A stretch of 64,000 nucleotides of DNA from Duffyella gerundensis (GCF_001517405.1 NZ_LN907828.1:310001-374000); one strand, 5' to 3'. Positions 1-8,766 are shown, counted from the first letter of the stretch. Numbers and translations: made by a program. Notes: a model not told the origin generated them from the sequence alone.

Positions 1-527
1 ACCGGTGTGTGCGCGTCAGCCAGCGCCTTCACGTCGGGATCTTTGATCTTCGTTGCGTCACTTTGCAGCGTCGACAGCACCATCTTGTGATCCTTTATGC
101 CCGCGTTTTCCATATACATTTTGTCAAAAGCATCGCCGCTCTTCGCCGCCAGTTTGGCCGCCATCGCCTTGTGTTTGGCGTCTGGCTCAGTTGGCAGTGT
201 TACGCCCTTCTGCTCAGCGACCGTTTTTACCTTGGTCAAGGCATCGCCGTGGTCTGCAATCATCTTCTGAGCAAATGCTTTGGTTTCGCTGCTTTGCGCC
301 TTGGTGAGGGCCATCTTAGCGGCGGCGATTTCGTTGATATTGGCCTGCGCCATATCTTTGACCGCTTTTTCGTCACCGGCACTGAGTGTAGTGTTCGCTC
401 CGGCCTGGCCTGCGGGGGCATTCTGCGCGCCGCTGGTGGCCGTCTGCGCCTGCACGCCAGCCGTGCTGAACATAGCTACTACTGCCGATACCGCCAGCAA
501 TCCTTTTAGCGTTTTACTGTTTTGCAT
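1..527 (-). CDS. DUF4142 domain exported protein (3' truncated by window edge)
   Basis: About 175 residues are visible and the frame is still open at base 1, so the C-terminus is missing. A start at 527 is supported by an AGGAG box a few bases upstream. The N-terminus is a Sec signal peptide (basic MQNSKTLK, hydrophobic LLAVSAVVAMF, likely cleavage after GVQA). The remainder is an Ala/Lys-rich helical domain with the pattern typical of DUF4142: a helix with NINEIAAAK, then a Q-K-M-I-x-D-H-G segment, then a second helical hairpin. Family members are periplasmic or outer-membrane-associated proteins of unknown biochemical role, often stress-induced. Function is not known; family assignment is from sequence resemblance. 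Confidence 0.8.
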   Translation of the reverse strand, partial: MQNSKTLKGLLAVSAVVAMFSTAGVQAQTATSGAQNAPAGQAGANTTLSAGDEKAVKDMAQANINEIAAAKMALTKAQSSETKAFAQKMIADHGDALTKVKTVAEQKGVTLPTEPDAKHKAMAAKLAAKSGDAFDKMYMENAGIKDHKMVLSTLQSDATKIKDPDVKALADAHTP

Positions 528-996
528 TTTGTTCTCCTGAAGGTCATGGATGAGACTCGAGCCAGGTAATACGCCTTGCGCAGCCTCGTAAGGAAATGAC
601 AAGTGCAATGGTCAGTATAGCGGATCGGTGATTTTTGCCAGCAGTTTAGGCTGTGATTATCAAGGGAAGCGGCAGGAAATAGCGGGAGTTAACGAAGTGG
701 ACAGTGCCCGGCGAGCAGGTTGAGTCATCGTGGGTATGTTCTTCAACATTTTATGAGCGTAGCCATAACGCTACAACAGCAGGTGATTTGCATGCAAAAC
801 GCATCAGGTTGGAAATATTCAAAGCAGGTATTAACCCGAGCGCTGCCGTCAGACCTCAACCGCGAGAGTTGAAACACGATGCAGTGCAGTCGCAGCAGAA
901 AGAATGTTGAGGGTTAGGCTTTTTAATCAATGCCCATTAAAGTGCTTAGAAAGCCAGGCAGCGGGTTAAGTGGTTTAAAACAGACAAGGAGAAGCG
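528..996. other. Intergenic stretch between DUF4142 and GNAT genes
   Basis: 469 bases without a convincing gene. It should contain the promoter of the leftward DUF4142 gene and that of the rightward acetyltransferase. A 68-codon open frame at 704-910 has no ribosome-binding site, no recognisable domain and a composition unlike the neighbours, so I do not call it. Short GTAGC/GCTAC inverted repeats occur near 760-775; no function can be assigned. Confidence 0.5.
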
Positions 997-1470
997 ATGA
1001 AGGTCAGACTTGCCGTGCCTGCTGACGCAGAAGCATGCTGGAATATCCGTAACCAGGCTATCCGTTATGGATGTAAAAACAGTTATGATGAGGCCATTAT
1101 TACCGCCTGGACCCCGGAAAACATGCCGGAAAGTTACAGGAAGGTGATTATTGCGAATCCGTTTTTTGTGGCTGTCGACCCGGATAACCGGCCGGTAGCG
1201 ACCGGCTTTCTTGATCTCGCTTCAGGCAGTGTTGAGGCGGTTTTTACCTTACCTGACTTTACTGGCAGAGGCCTGGGTGGCCTGATTATGGATGCTATCA
1301 AACGGGAAGCGCGTGAGCGTGGCCTTGAGCAATTGACCTTATCCTCAACGCCGAACGCGCAAACCTTCTATGTGCAACAGGGTTTCGTGCCGGTGCGGGA
1401 AAGCGTCTATCCCTCCGCCCTTGCGCAGGCTGAACTGCGCTGTACAGATATGATGATAAAGCTTCGTTGA
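997..1470 (+). CDS. GNAT family N-acetyltransferase
   Basis: 157 residues, preceded by a strong AAGGAG box. It has the GNAT fold order: N-terminal MKVRLAVPADAEACWNI (beta1/alpha1), beta4 ending at residue 84, then the acetyl-CoA pyrophosphate loop G90-R-G-L-G-G95 followed by alpha3, and the C-terminal FYVQQGF (residues 124-130), the usual position of the general-acid tyrosine. Substrate is not predictable; small cytoplasmic GNATs of this size acetylate amines of metabolites or of protein N-termini. It stands alone, ahead of a rho-independent type hairpin. Confidence 0.85.
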   Translation: MKVRLAVPADAEACWNIRNQAIRYGCKNSYDEAIITAWTPENMPESYRKVIIANPFFVAVDPDNRPVATGFLDLASGSVEAVFTLPDFTGRGLGGLIMDAIKREARERGLEQLTLSSTPNAQTFYVQQGFVPVRESVYPSALAQAELRCTDMMIKLR

Positions 1471-1623
1471 AGGTGATTCGAACCGGCGGGATGAACGTAA
1501 ACACGCTGTCTGGCGAGCCAACGGTTACGATCCAGGGGCTGATGTCGATTTTCGTGCACAGTACAGGGTGATCATTCTGATCGCAGCGTTACTGCCTGAC
1601 TTTACTGCCTGATATTAAGAACT

Positions 1624-1650
1624 CACTCCCCGGATCGGGGAGTGTTTAAT
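1624..1650. terminator. Terminator hairpin between GNAT and YjfB genes
   Basis: CACTCCCC (1624-1631) pairs with GGGGAGTG (1637-1644) around a five-base centre, followed by TTTAAT on the + strand and by GAGTTCTT on the - strand. It lies between two convergent genes and may serve both. Confidence 0.7.
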
Positions 1651-1690
1651 ATTGCGATAACACGCATGCCGTAGTGGTGCACTTGAACAA

Positions 1691-1879
1691 TCAGGCCGTG
1701 GTATTGATGTTGCGCCCGATAGCAGGATTAGCAGGCAGCTGAGGAATGGATTCGAGGATCCCCGTTGCCATCGCCTGCTGATTATCCAGAGACTTCTTCA
1801 GTACTAAGGTGTTTATTTTATTACCTAGATCCAGGTTATCAAGGCCGATAGCCAGTGATGTAATTTGTGATACATCCAT
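1691..1879 (-). CDS. YjfB-family putative motility protein
   Basis: 62 residues; start at 1879 is set by a CAGGAGAG box seven bases upstream. The sequence begins MDVSQITSLAI and has the YjfB-family layout: two short helices with a conserved central VLKKSLDNQQ and a C-terminal Pro/Asn-rich tail. Members of this family (Pfam putative motility protein) are small cytoplasmic proteins of unknown activity found in flagellated bacteria. The link to motility is strengthened here because a sigma-28 type promoter precedes it (see 1943-1969), independent of any other flagellar gene nearby. No metal or catalytic motif can be seen. Confidence 0.75.
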   Translation of the reverse strand: MDVSQITSLAIGLDNLDLGNKINTLVLKKSLDNQQAMATGILESIPQLPANPAIGRNINTTA

Positions 1880-1942
1880 CTTGCTCTCCTGATTAATACA
1901 GCTGGTAGTACGTTAAAAAGGCTTTCAGAAAGCCTGAAAGAT

Positions 1943-1969
1943 CTATCGGCCGCTGGCCTTCAGACTTTA
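1943..1969 (-). promoter_or_regulatory. Sigma-28 (FliA) promoter of the YjfB gene
   Basis: Read on the minus strand: TAAAGTCT (1969-1962), 11-base spacer (1961-1951), GCCGATAG (1950-1943). The established FliA consensus is TAAAGTTT, 11 bases, GCCGATAA, so 14 of 16 positions match with exact spacing. A seven-base-pair hairpin (1935-1919) with a TTTT tail begins at about the predicted transcription start and lies ahead of the ribosome-binding site. Confidence 0.8.
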
Positions 1970-2156
1970 GTGCCGTCATAACCCACTGTGACAGTTGTCC
2001 ATTATTTTACGTTTAATGCGGTCACTAACCTACAGCAGCGGTCTGAAACGGGCATGCCGCTCAGGCCTGTCTGCTATCGCATGTCGGCTTTTCGATACTG
2101 AATGGCTGAAACCCATTCAGCCCAACAAGCGGCCTTCAGGCAATACGGCGCACAGG

Positions 2157-2786
2157 TTAACTGCGGCTGAATACCAGCTTCAGTCCGGCCATCGCGAAGC
2201 AGCATGCCAGCAAGGCATCCAGCGCGCGGCGGATACGGCGATAAAATGCAGCCATCATGGCGGTAGAAAACAGCACGGCATAACCGCAGAACACCACCAC
2301 GCAAATCGCCGCACAGCCACTGATGATCATCGGGAGAGTAGAGGCAGCCGCGTCCGGCTTGAGCGCCACCGACATGATGGCGACCCAGGTGAGAATCGCT
2401 TTCGGATTGCCAATGTGCATCAGAATCCCCTGACGGAACAGCTTGCCAAAGGCCACGCTCTCTGTGCTGCTGGCAAATTCAGCGGCATCCGTACGGCGCA
2501 GTGCAGATTTGCCTGCTTTAAACGCCAGCCATAACAGATAGAGGCCACCGCCAATTTTCAACACGATCAGCAGTTGTGCAAAGGTCGCCAGCACGGTCAG
2601 GACGCCGCATGCCGCCAATAGCGCCCACAACATCGAACCGCCTATTACGCCTGCTGCCAGCGCCAGTGCTGCGCCGCGCCCCTTTTTCATTGCCGTGCCC
2701 ATAATAGCCATATTGCTGGGTCCGGGGCTGGCAGTGGCGACAAAATAGGTGGTGTAGATCAGAATCAATTCGTGAGAAAGCGCCAT
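2157..2786 (-). CDS. LysE/RhtB family amino-acid exporter
   Basis: 209 residues with six predicted membrane spans. The family signature ASPGPSNM lies at residues 19-26 at the end of the first span, followed by the cytoplasmic GTAMKKGRGAA stretch, and the central INxxPxA-type segment (IGNPKAILTW) is present. LysE/RhtB proteins are inner-membrane exporters of amino acids and related metabolites; the substrate cannot be read from sequence. It lies 131 bases downstream of a LysR gene on the same strand, which may or may not control it. Confidence 0.85.
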   Translation of the reverse strand: MALSHELILIYTTYFVATASPGPSNMAIMGTAMKKGRGAALALAAGVIGGSMLWALLAACGVLTVLATFAQLLIVLKIGGGLYLLWLAFKAGKSALRRTDAAEFASSTESVAFGKLFRQGILMHIGNPKAILTWVAIMSVALKPDAAASTLPMIISGCAAICVVVFCGYAVLFSTAMMAAFYRRIRRALDALLACCFAMAGLKLVFSRS

Positions 2787-2917
2787 GATATTCTCCGCAA
2801 GCGAACAGGATTAGCCAGTGCTCTTGTTATATCGGCTGGCGCGGGAATTTACCATCTGCGCGTTGGCTTTGTGGTTTCTCTCCCCGATAAGCCTGCCCAT
2901 CAGGTCGCTAACGGCGT

Positions 2918-3817
2918 TTACACACCGGTGTTCGTAATAACCGGAAGATTTTTCGCCAGGTCTTCAAGCAACGCAACAATGCGCCTTACCCTGACCGGAA
3001 TAAATCGCGCGTCCGGAAATACGGCATAAAGATAGCGATCGGGCAGACGGTATTCAGGCAGTACTCGGATCAGCGCGCCTGATTGCAATGCCTTAACGGC
3101 AAGCGGTAACTGCATACCACCAATGCCGATGCCCGCCAGCAGCGCTTGCAGCAGGGCTTCACTGGTATTTGCCCGCATCACCGTATTTACATTCACTGCT
3201 ATCGATTCCTGCGTCGATATCAGCGTGAGCGGTTGATCCTGCGCAAGGCCGCTGAAGCGGATATGCGGCTGTAAAAGCAGCTCGTTCAGTGAAGTGACGT
3301 GAGCAAAATCCGGAGAGGCCACAAGAGCCGTTTCAATCCGCGTCAGCATTTTTGCCGCATGGATTTCCGGGGCTTTACCGCTGAGTCGTAGCGCGACATC
3401 CACGCCTTCACTGACCAGATCCGCCATACGGTCGTCAAGCGACAGCGTTAAATTCAAGCCCGGCGTCGCTTTCTGTAAGGCCAACAGAGGCGCCAGAAAA
3501 AGTTGTCCTACGCCGCTGGGGAGCTGTAGATGCACCTTGCCCTGCCACTGTTGCTCCTCAGGTTTTAACTGATTTTCCACTTCCTCCATCGCCGCCAAAA
3601 GTGGCTGCATTTCACGGCGATAGTGTTCTCCCTGGGCCGTCAGCGCCATCGCCCGCGTGGTGCGATGCAGCAGAACAACGCCCAGCTCGTCCTCAAGTGA
3701 GGCAATCTGCTGACTCACCGCTGACTGCTTCATGCCCGTCTGGCGTGCGGCCGCAGAGAATGAACCGGTTTCAGTAACCAACAGAAATGTACGAATCGCA
3801 GTGAGTTTATTGTTCAT
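2918..3817 (-). CDS. LysR family transcriptional regulator
   Basis: 299 residues. The N-terminal winged helix-turn-helix is clear (TGSFSAAARQTGMKQSAVSQQIASLE, roughly residues 17-43, shown here by its ends only: TGSF and QIASLE), followed by a linker helix and a periplasmic-binding-protein-like effector domain from about residue 90. Divergent from an SDR oxidoreductase whose start is only 96 bases away, the classical arrangement for a LysR regulator and its target. No Shine-Dalgarno box precedes the ATG. Effector unknown. Confidence 0.85.
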   Translation of the reverse strand: MNNKLTAIRTFLLVTETGSFSAAARQTGMKQSAVSQQIASLEDELGVVLLHRTTRAMALTAQGEHYRREMQPLLAAMEEVENQLKPEEQQWQGKVHLQLPSGVGQLFLAPLLALQKATPGLNLTLSLDDRMADLVSEGVDVALRLSGKAPEIHAAKMLTRIETALVASPDFAHVTSLNELLLQPHIRFSGLAQDQPLTLISTQESIAVNVNTVMRANTSEALLQALLAGIGIGGMQLPLAVKALQSGALIRVLPEYRLPDRYLYAVFPDARFIPVRVRRIVALLEDLAKNLPVITNTGV

Positions 3818-3913
3818 TTAATGGTTTTACTTATAAGCCCTATCCGGCTGCGGGGATTTTTGACACATGCTCTCTCCCGCACAATGCGGCTTTCACTGAG
3901 CCGGAGAATAAAT

Positions 3914-4972
3914 ATGTCAAAAGCGCATACTCAACACGTGGCACTGGTAGCCGGGGCAAACGGAATTGTTGGCAGCCAGCTAGTCAGAGTATTACTGAAA
4001 AATAGATGGAATGTGATGGCGCTTTCACGCCATGAGCGCGTTTCGGATGAAAACGTTACGACCGTGAAAGTCGATCTCACCGACCGTCAACAGAGTGAAA
4101 GCGTTCTGAGCAAGCTGCATGGCGTCACGCATATTTTCTACAGTGCCTGGCTGAATGCAGCCAGCTGGTCAGAGATGGTTGAGCCGAATGTCACGATGCT
4201 GCGCAATCTGGTCACCACGATGGAAAACGTCGCTCCGCTGGAAACCATCAGTCTGATGCAGGGTTATAAAGTCTACGGTGCCCATCTTGGTCCGTTTAAA
4301 ACACCGGCACGGGAAAGCGATCCAGGCGTGCCAGGTGCTGAGTTCAATGGTGCGCAGCTGGCCTGGCTGAGCGACTTTCAGCAGGGTAAGCCGTGGCACT
4401 GGAATGCCATCAGGCCTGGCGTGGTGGGCAGCGCCGTTACCGGCAACACGATGAATCTGGCATTAAGCATCGCGTTATATGCGTCGCTTTGTCGGGCGCA
4501 TAATCTCCCCCTGCGTTTTCCCGGCTCGGCGCAAACCTGGCATAGTATTGTCGATCACACCGATGCAGGACTACTTGCCGACGCGACGCTCTGGGCCGCC
4601 ACGCATCCGGGCGCAGGTAATGAGGCTTTTAACGTCAACAATGGTGATGTATGGCGATGGAGCGAGCTGTGGCCGCGCATTGCGCAGTGGTTTGCGCTGC
4701 CCAGTGCGCCGCCCGTCAGGCTGTCGTGCGCGCAATTATTCAGGGATTATCAGGCAGCATGGCGCGATCTGGCCAGGCAACATCAGCTGGTCGAAGCCGA
4801 TATTCTGAAACTCAGCGACGGACACTTTGCCGATTTCGTCTTTGGGTGGGAGTACGACATGTTTGGCGACGGCAGCAAACTTCGGCGGGCAGGCTTTGGA
4901 GGCGGTATCGCAACCGATGAGATGTTTTTTAGCCTGTTTTACCAACTGCGGGCACAACAGGTGATTCCCTGA
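3914..4972 (+). CDS. PRISE-like SDR family oxidoreductase
   Basis: 352 residues, counted from the ATG at 3914 because it is preceded by CCGGAGAATAA and starts just before the nucleotide fold; 31 upstream in-frame codons overlap the regulator promoter and are excluded. The Rossmann motif GANGIVG is at residues 14-20. The active-site segment MQGYKVYG (115-122) replaces the classical YxxxK and matches the atypical extended SDRs related to progesterone 5-beta-reductase/iridoid synthase, which reduce enone carbonyl compounds with NADPH. Likely a cytoplasmic enone reductase; the physiological substrate is unknown. Probably controlled by the divergent LysR gene. Confidence 0.8.
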   Translation: MSKAHTQHVALVAGANGIVGSQLVRVLLKNRWNVMALSRHERVSDENVTTVKVDLTDRQQSESVLSKLHGVTHIFYSAWLNAASWSEMVEPNVTMLRNLVTTMENVAPLETISLMQGYKVYGAHLGPFKTPARESDPGVPGAEFNGAQLAWLSDFQQGKPWHWNAIRPGVVGSAVTGNTMNLALSIALYASLCRAHNLPLRFPGSAQTWHSIVDHTDAGLLADATLWAATHPGAGNEAFNVNNGDVWRWSELWPRIAQWFALPSAPPVRLSCAQLFRDYQAAWRDLARQHQLVEADILKLSDGHFADFVFGWEYDMFGDGSKLRRAGFGGGIATDEMFFSLFYQLRAQQVIP

Positions 4973-5054
4973 GCCTTTTACAAGCGGTGATCACGCGGCT
5001 GAGGAAGGGTTTCGGGACGATATTGCGCCTGCCACGCAGGCGCTCACTAAAACG

Positions 5055-5984
5055 TTACCTCAGTTCCCCAAAATAGCCTTCACCGGCTTTTTTAAGCAGC
5101 TCATCAACGATAATGCGCACCTTTGGAATGAGATGCCGGGTACGCGGCCAGACAACATTCAGCTCAACCGGAACCGGCATATGATCGGCCATGATGGCGA
5201 CGAGATTGCCTGCATCAATATGGCTGTTGACCATCGACTCCGGAAACTGGGCAATACCCGCCCCCGCCAGGCAGGCCATTAGCATGGCATCTCCGTCACT
5301 GATCTGGTGCGAGGCCGCGGCGATGAATTTGCTTTCCCGTTCGCCCGCCGCGCGCAGTCGCCAGGCCAGCGGCGCGCCGCGTCGGTAACCCATGATGCAG
5401 CAGTGCTTTTTCAACGCCTCAAGGCTGTCAGGCATGCCGTGTTGAGCCAGATAAACAGGTGAAGCGCACAACATCAAACGCTGGCGGCTCAGACAGCGGG
5501 CAATCAGCTCATCGGTGCTTTGTAATTCACCCAGGCGCAGCACTAAATCCACGCCCTCCTCAACCGGATCGATCAACCGATCGTTAAAGGTCAACGCCAG
5601 CCGCAGGGCCGGATAGCGGGTCATGATCTCCAGCAGCAGCGGCATCATCAGGTTTCGGCCAAAGGAGGCGGGCATATCGATACGCACCGTGCCGGCAGGG
5701 TTCTCCTGACGACGGCTCAGGCTGTTTTCAGCAGAATCCAGAATCTCCAGCGCCGACAGACAACTGGTCAGATAGGCTTCGCCGTCACTGGTCAGGCTCA
5801 GTTTGCGGGTTGAACGGTGAAACAGCCGCGTTCCCAGCCTCTCTTCCAGCCGCGCCACGCTTTTGCCAACCGCTGATTTGGTGATCCCCAGCTGCTCCGC
5901 GGCTTCCGTAAAGCTGCTCGATTTTGCCGTAACGACAAAGTGGGTGATTCCGCGCAGGGATTCTGCTGCTAACTCGGTAGACAT
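5055..5984 (-). CDS. LysR family transcriptional regulator
   Basis: 309 residues from the ATG at 5984 (an alternative ATG eight codons upstream is possible; neither has a good ribosome-binding site). N-terminal wHTH with SSSFTEAAEQLG and SVARLEERLG, then a LysR substrate-binding domain with the usual RIDMPASFGR start of the effector region. It belongs to the large group of LysR proteins resembling YafC/DmlR. Divergent from a VOC-family gene starting at 6114, the probable target. Confidence 0.85.
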   Translation of the reverse strand: MSTELAAESLRGITHFVVTAKSSSFTEAAEQLGITKSAVGKSVARLEERLGTRLFHRSTRKLSLTSDGEAYLTSCLSALEILDSAENSLSRRQENPAGTVRIDMPASFGRNLMMPLLLEIMTRYPALRLALTFNDRLIDPVEEGVDLVLRLGELQSTDELIARCLSRQRLMLCASPVYLAQHGMPDSLEALKKHCCIMGYRRGAPLAWRLRAAGERESKFIAAASHQISDGDAMLMACLAGAGIAQFPESMVNSHIDAGNLVAIMADHMPVPVELNVVWPRTRHLIPKVRIIVDELLKKAGEGYFGELR

Positions 5985-6113
5985 AAAGTTGACTCTGTGG
6001 CGACGCATAGCGTGTTTATCGATGTTTAATTCTATAGCAGACTCAATCCAGCACGAAACATCAGGTTGCCGTCCTACGCGGCAAACTCATTTTTACCCTA
6101 CAGGGAGCTCACC

Positions 6114-6638
6114 ATGTCCACTAACATCATCCGCGGTATGGATCACGTTGGTATCACCGTTTCTGATATCGATGAGGCCACGCGCTTCTTTGCCGACGCC
6201 TTTGGCGCAGAAGTAATTTATGACTCTGTTGCGCCGTCAGACGACGACGTGCAGGGCGAGGAGCCGGAAGGCATTCTCAACCTGTTTCCGGGAACCAAAA
6301 TTACCACGGTCAGAATGATGACCCTGAAGCACGGGCCGGGACTTGAGTTGTTTGAAATGAAGGGACCGCAACAGAGCCAGCCGGTGCGGCCCAGCGATTA
6401 CGGACTCCAGCACTTTGCCGTTTACGTTGATGATATCAACGACGCTATCCGCCTGTTTGAGCGCGCCGGGGGCAAAATGTTTACCGCTCCGCAGCCGCTG
6501 ATGTTTCCAACGGAAGTGGGTGAGAATAACTTCTTCTGTTATGGCCGCACGCCATGGGGCAGCGTCATTGAGCTAATATCATTACCAGCAAAACTGCCCT
6601 ATGAAGATCACACTTCTCTGCGACGCTGGAAGCCGTAA
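6114..6638 (+). CDS. VOC superfamily (glyoxalase/dioxygenase fold) protein
   Basis: 174 residues from the ATG at 6114, preceded by CAGGGAGCTCACC; 16 upstream in-frame codons lack a ribosome-binding site. Two beta-alpha-beta-beta-beta modules are visible: the first begins MDHVGITVSDID (His at residue 11, the usual first metal ligand), the second YGLQHFAVYVDDI, and the chain ends with GSVIELIS carrying the typical distal Glu ligand. VOC proteins use a divalent metal to act on small ketones, thiols or antibiotics; no specific reaction can be assigned. Divergent from a LysR regulator. Confidence 0.8.
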   Translation: MSTNIIRGMDHVGITVSDIDEATRFFADAFGAEVIYDSVAPSDDDVQGEEPEGILNLFPGTKITTVRMMTLKHGPGLELFEMKGPQQSQPVRPSDYGLQHFAVYVDDINDAIRLFERAGGKMFTAPQPLMFPTEVGENNFFCYGRTPWGSVIELISLPAKLPYEDHTSLRRWKP

Positions 6639-6645
6639 GTCTCAT

Positions 6646-6671
6646 CGGATGCGCCTGCAAAGGTGCATCCG
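6646..6671. terminator. Terminator-like hairpin between VOC and ASCH genes
   Basis: An 11-base-pair stem (6646-6656 with 6661-6671, one G-T pair) closed by a GCAA tetraloop separates two convergent genes. The following T tract is weak, so it may act as an mRNA 3'-end stabiliser as well as a terminator. Confidence 0.55.
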
Positions 6672-6722
6672 TTATGGCTTCAGCGGTGCTGTTCTCTGCT
6701 GGCTTCGAGCGCGGGCGAATGC

Positions 6723-7142
6723 TCAGCACACCGCGATAAGCTCGAACTCTTCGAAGATGAGTTCCATGACCTCAGAATAGGTGCCTTCGCGTTCAAAATA
6801 GCGTTTGTGCCCTTCCCGCCAGTGCGCCAGGCTCAAATCCCCTTCTCCTTCTTTGCGCGCCAGTGCCTCTGTGACGTCGCAGAAACGGATCCTTTGCGTT
6901 CTGACGGTGCGGATCACACAGAGCGGCTGGCCGCTCCCGCTAAGGATGATGTTGTCGCTGCCCTCGCAGGGCGCTTCACCTCGCGCAAACTCCTCCTGCC
7001 AGACAACCCGGGAACAGCAGGTTGCCGTTTTCAGTCCGCTTAACACCCGTTGAGCGAGCTCATCAGCCAGCTGTGGGCTATCGCCAAACTGCCAGACAAG
7101 CGCGCCTGGATAGGCGTTTTTTACTGCTTCGAGTGTGGTCAT
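6723..7142 (-). CDS. ASCH domain protein
   Basis: 139 residues from the second of two tandem ATG codons (AAGG box spaced six bases); 31 upstream codons are not believed. The ASCH fold signature is visible: VLSGLKTATC near residue 35, then the GQPLCVIRTVRTQRIRF strand pair and the terminal LAHWREGHKRYF helix. ASCH domains resemble PUA domains and are thought to bind RNA or, in some members, to hydrolyse modified cytidine nucleosides. Which applies here is not known. Convergent with the VOC gene. Confidence 0.8.
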   Translation of the reverse strand: MTTLEAVKNAYPGALVWQFGDSPQLADELAQRVLSGLKTATCCSRVVWQEEFARGEAPCEGSDNIILSGSGQPLCVIRTVRTQRIRFCDVTEALARKEGEGDLSLAHWREGHKRYFEREGTYSEVMELIFEEFELIAVC

Positions 7143-7373
7143 CATCGGCCTTAGTAAGTGATGATTTTTATTGCAGGTCAAATCACACCATTTTGCCGGG
7201 CGGAGCAACAGCCTGGGTGCCGTTTTGCGATCCAAAGCCTGTTAACCCCATTATGTCAACGCGGCGTTGCCGTTCCTGACAAGCCGCCTGTCGTGACGCG
7301 TTTGCGTATCACCAGTGGGGGGTTTATTGATCTGCGTTCATTGCGGTAGACAGCTCTCCTGAGCCAGCTTACT

Positions 7374-7409
7374 ATTGTCATAGGTCAAAAAAATTATTGT
7401 CACAGATCA
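7374..7409 (+). promoter_or_regulatory. Direct-repeat operator in front of ptsJ
   Basis: ATTGTCATAGGTCA (7374-7387) and ATTGTCACAGATCA (7396-7409) are direct repeats, 12 of 14 identical, with starts 22 bases apart, two helical turns. The second ends immediately before the ATG. MocR-family regulators such as GabR and PdxR are known to bind tandem direct repeats, so these are the probable autoregulatory sites. No Shine-Dalgarno box remains, so the mRNA may be leaderless or poorly translated. Confidence 0.65.
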
Positions 7410-8729
7410 ATGAAACTATCCGGTAAAACAGCAGGCGAAATCTTCGAGCAGGTCAGAGCGTTAATCCAGTCCGGCGAACTCAAATCGGGCGACGTCCTGC
7501 CACCGGTACGCGAAATGGCCACCTCACTGTCGGTGAATCGCAATACCGTGGCCGCCGCCTACAAACGTCTGACGGATGCGGGATTTGCCCAGTCACGCGG
7601 GCGCAATGGCACGGTGATCCGTGGTTTTGCCGCGCCAGTGGTGGCGATGGAAGGCTCGCCACCAAATTTGGCGCTACGCGATCTGGCGGGTGGCAATCCC
7701 TGCGTGGATTTTCTACCGCAGGTAATGCCGGTGCGCATCACGCCAGGGCTGTACGGTGAACGGGCAGTCAGCGAGCAGATGGAAGCCATTGGTCGCGGCT
7801 GGATGGATGTTGACGTAACCGGATCCTATGAAATCAATCTCACCAGCGGCGCGGTGGATGCCACCGAGCGACTGCTGAACGGCTATCTCATCGCGGGCGA
7901 TCGGGTTGCGGTGGAAGATCCGTGTTTTTTAAGCAGCATCAGTACGTTGATGCACAACCGTTTGCAGGCGGCGGGCGTGCCGATGGATGAAGAGGGCATG
8001 CTGGAAGCGCCGCTGGCGGATCTGCTGGCTTCGGGTGTGCAGGCGCTGATCGTGACGCCACGGGCGCACAACCCAACCGGATTTGGCCTGAGTGCGCAGC
8101 GGGCGCAGCGTATTCGCGATCTGCTTAAACACTATCCGCAGGTGCTGGTGATCGTTGATGACCACTTTTCGTTGCTCTCAACCCAGGATTATCACCACAT
8201 CATTCCGGAAACCACGCGGCACTGGGCGCTTATCCGCTCAACCTCTAAATTTCTCGGGCCAGATATGCGTCTCGCCTTTGTCGCCAGCGATCGCGAAACC
8301 TCGCTACGCCTGCAACAGCGCCTGAATGCCGGAACCAACTGGGTCAGCCATATCATTCAGCACGTCGCCGGAGCAGCATTAACCGCGGCGGATTTTGATG
8401 CGCACATTGCCGCAGTCAGGGAAACCTATCGCGTTCGCCGACAGACGCTGACCGATCTATTGCGACACCATGATGTCCAGCTCGCCGATCGGCACGATGG
8501 GCTTAACGTCTGGCTGCCGCTGAACGTCGACAGCACCGATCTGGTGATGCAACTGGCCTTGCAGGGTTGGCTGGTACGCGGCGGCGAAGTGTTTGGATTA
8601 TCTCAACCGGCGCATGGTTTGCGCATTACCGTTTCCGATCTGGACGCGGCAGAAGCCGGGTCATTTGTTCAGTCATTGTCTGCCCTGCTGTCCGCTTTAT
8701 CGCAGCCGACAGCGGCGTTTTTCAAATAA
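7410..8729 (+). CDS. ptsJ: PtsJ-like MocR family PLP-dependent regulator
   Basis: 439 residues. An N-terminal GntR-type winged helix (1-75, with LPPVREMATSLSVNRNTVAAA) is fused to a fold-type I aminotransferase domain. PLP-site residues are intact: N221 in AHNPTG, D250 in VIVDDH, and K280 in STSKFLGPD for the Schiff base, and a terminal LRITVSD arginine. Blocks VEDPCFLSS, TPRAHNPTG and YPQVLVIVDDHF closely resemble E. coli/Salmonella PtsJ, a regulator that senses pyridoxal phosphate and in Salmonella acts on pdxK. Here no pdxK is adjacent; instead an amidotransferase and a LysE exporter follow at 37- and 47-base gaps. The start agrees with PtsJ's N-terminus. Confidence 0.8.
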   Translation: MKLSGKTAGEIFEQVRALIQSGELKSGDVLPPVREMATSLSVNRNTVAAAYKRLTDAGFAQSRGRNGTVIRGFAAPVVAMEGSPPNLALRDLAGGNPCVDFLPQVMPVRITPGLYGERAVSEQMEAIGRGWMDVDVTGSYEINLTSGAVDATERLLNGYLIAGDRVAVEDPCFLSSISTLMHNRLQAAGVPMDEEGMLEAPLADLLASGVQALIVTPRAHNPTGFGLSAQRAQRIRDLLKHYPQVLVIVDDHFSLLSTQDYHHIIPETTRHWALIRSTSKFLGPDMRLAFVASDRETSLRLQQRLNAGTNWVSHIIQHVAGAALTAADFDAHIAAVRETYRVRRQTLTDLLRHHDVQLADRHDGLNVWLPLNVDSTDLVMQLALQGWLVRGGEVFGLSQPAHGLRITVSDLDAAEAGSFVQSLSALLSALSQPTAAFFK

Positions 8730-8766
8730 CCGGCACCTTTCTGGCCGACACCACGGAGTTTATTGC

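Noticed and set aside
704..910. 68-codon plus-strand frame after the DUF4142 gene
   Set aside because: No ribosome-binding site, no family resemblance and unusual composition.
7186..7235. Extended ASCH protein start at 7235
   Set aside because: The added residues have no homology and overlap the ptsJ upstream region; AAGG box favours 7142.
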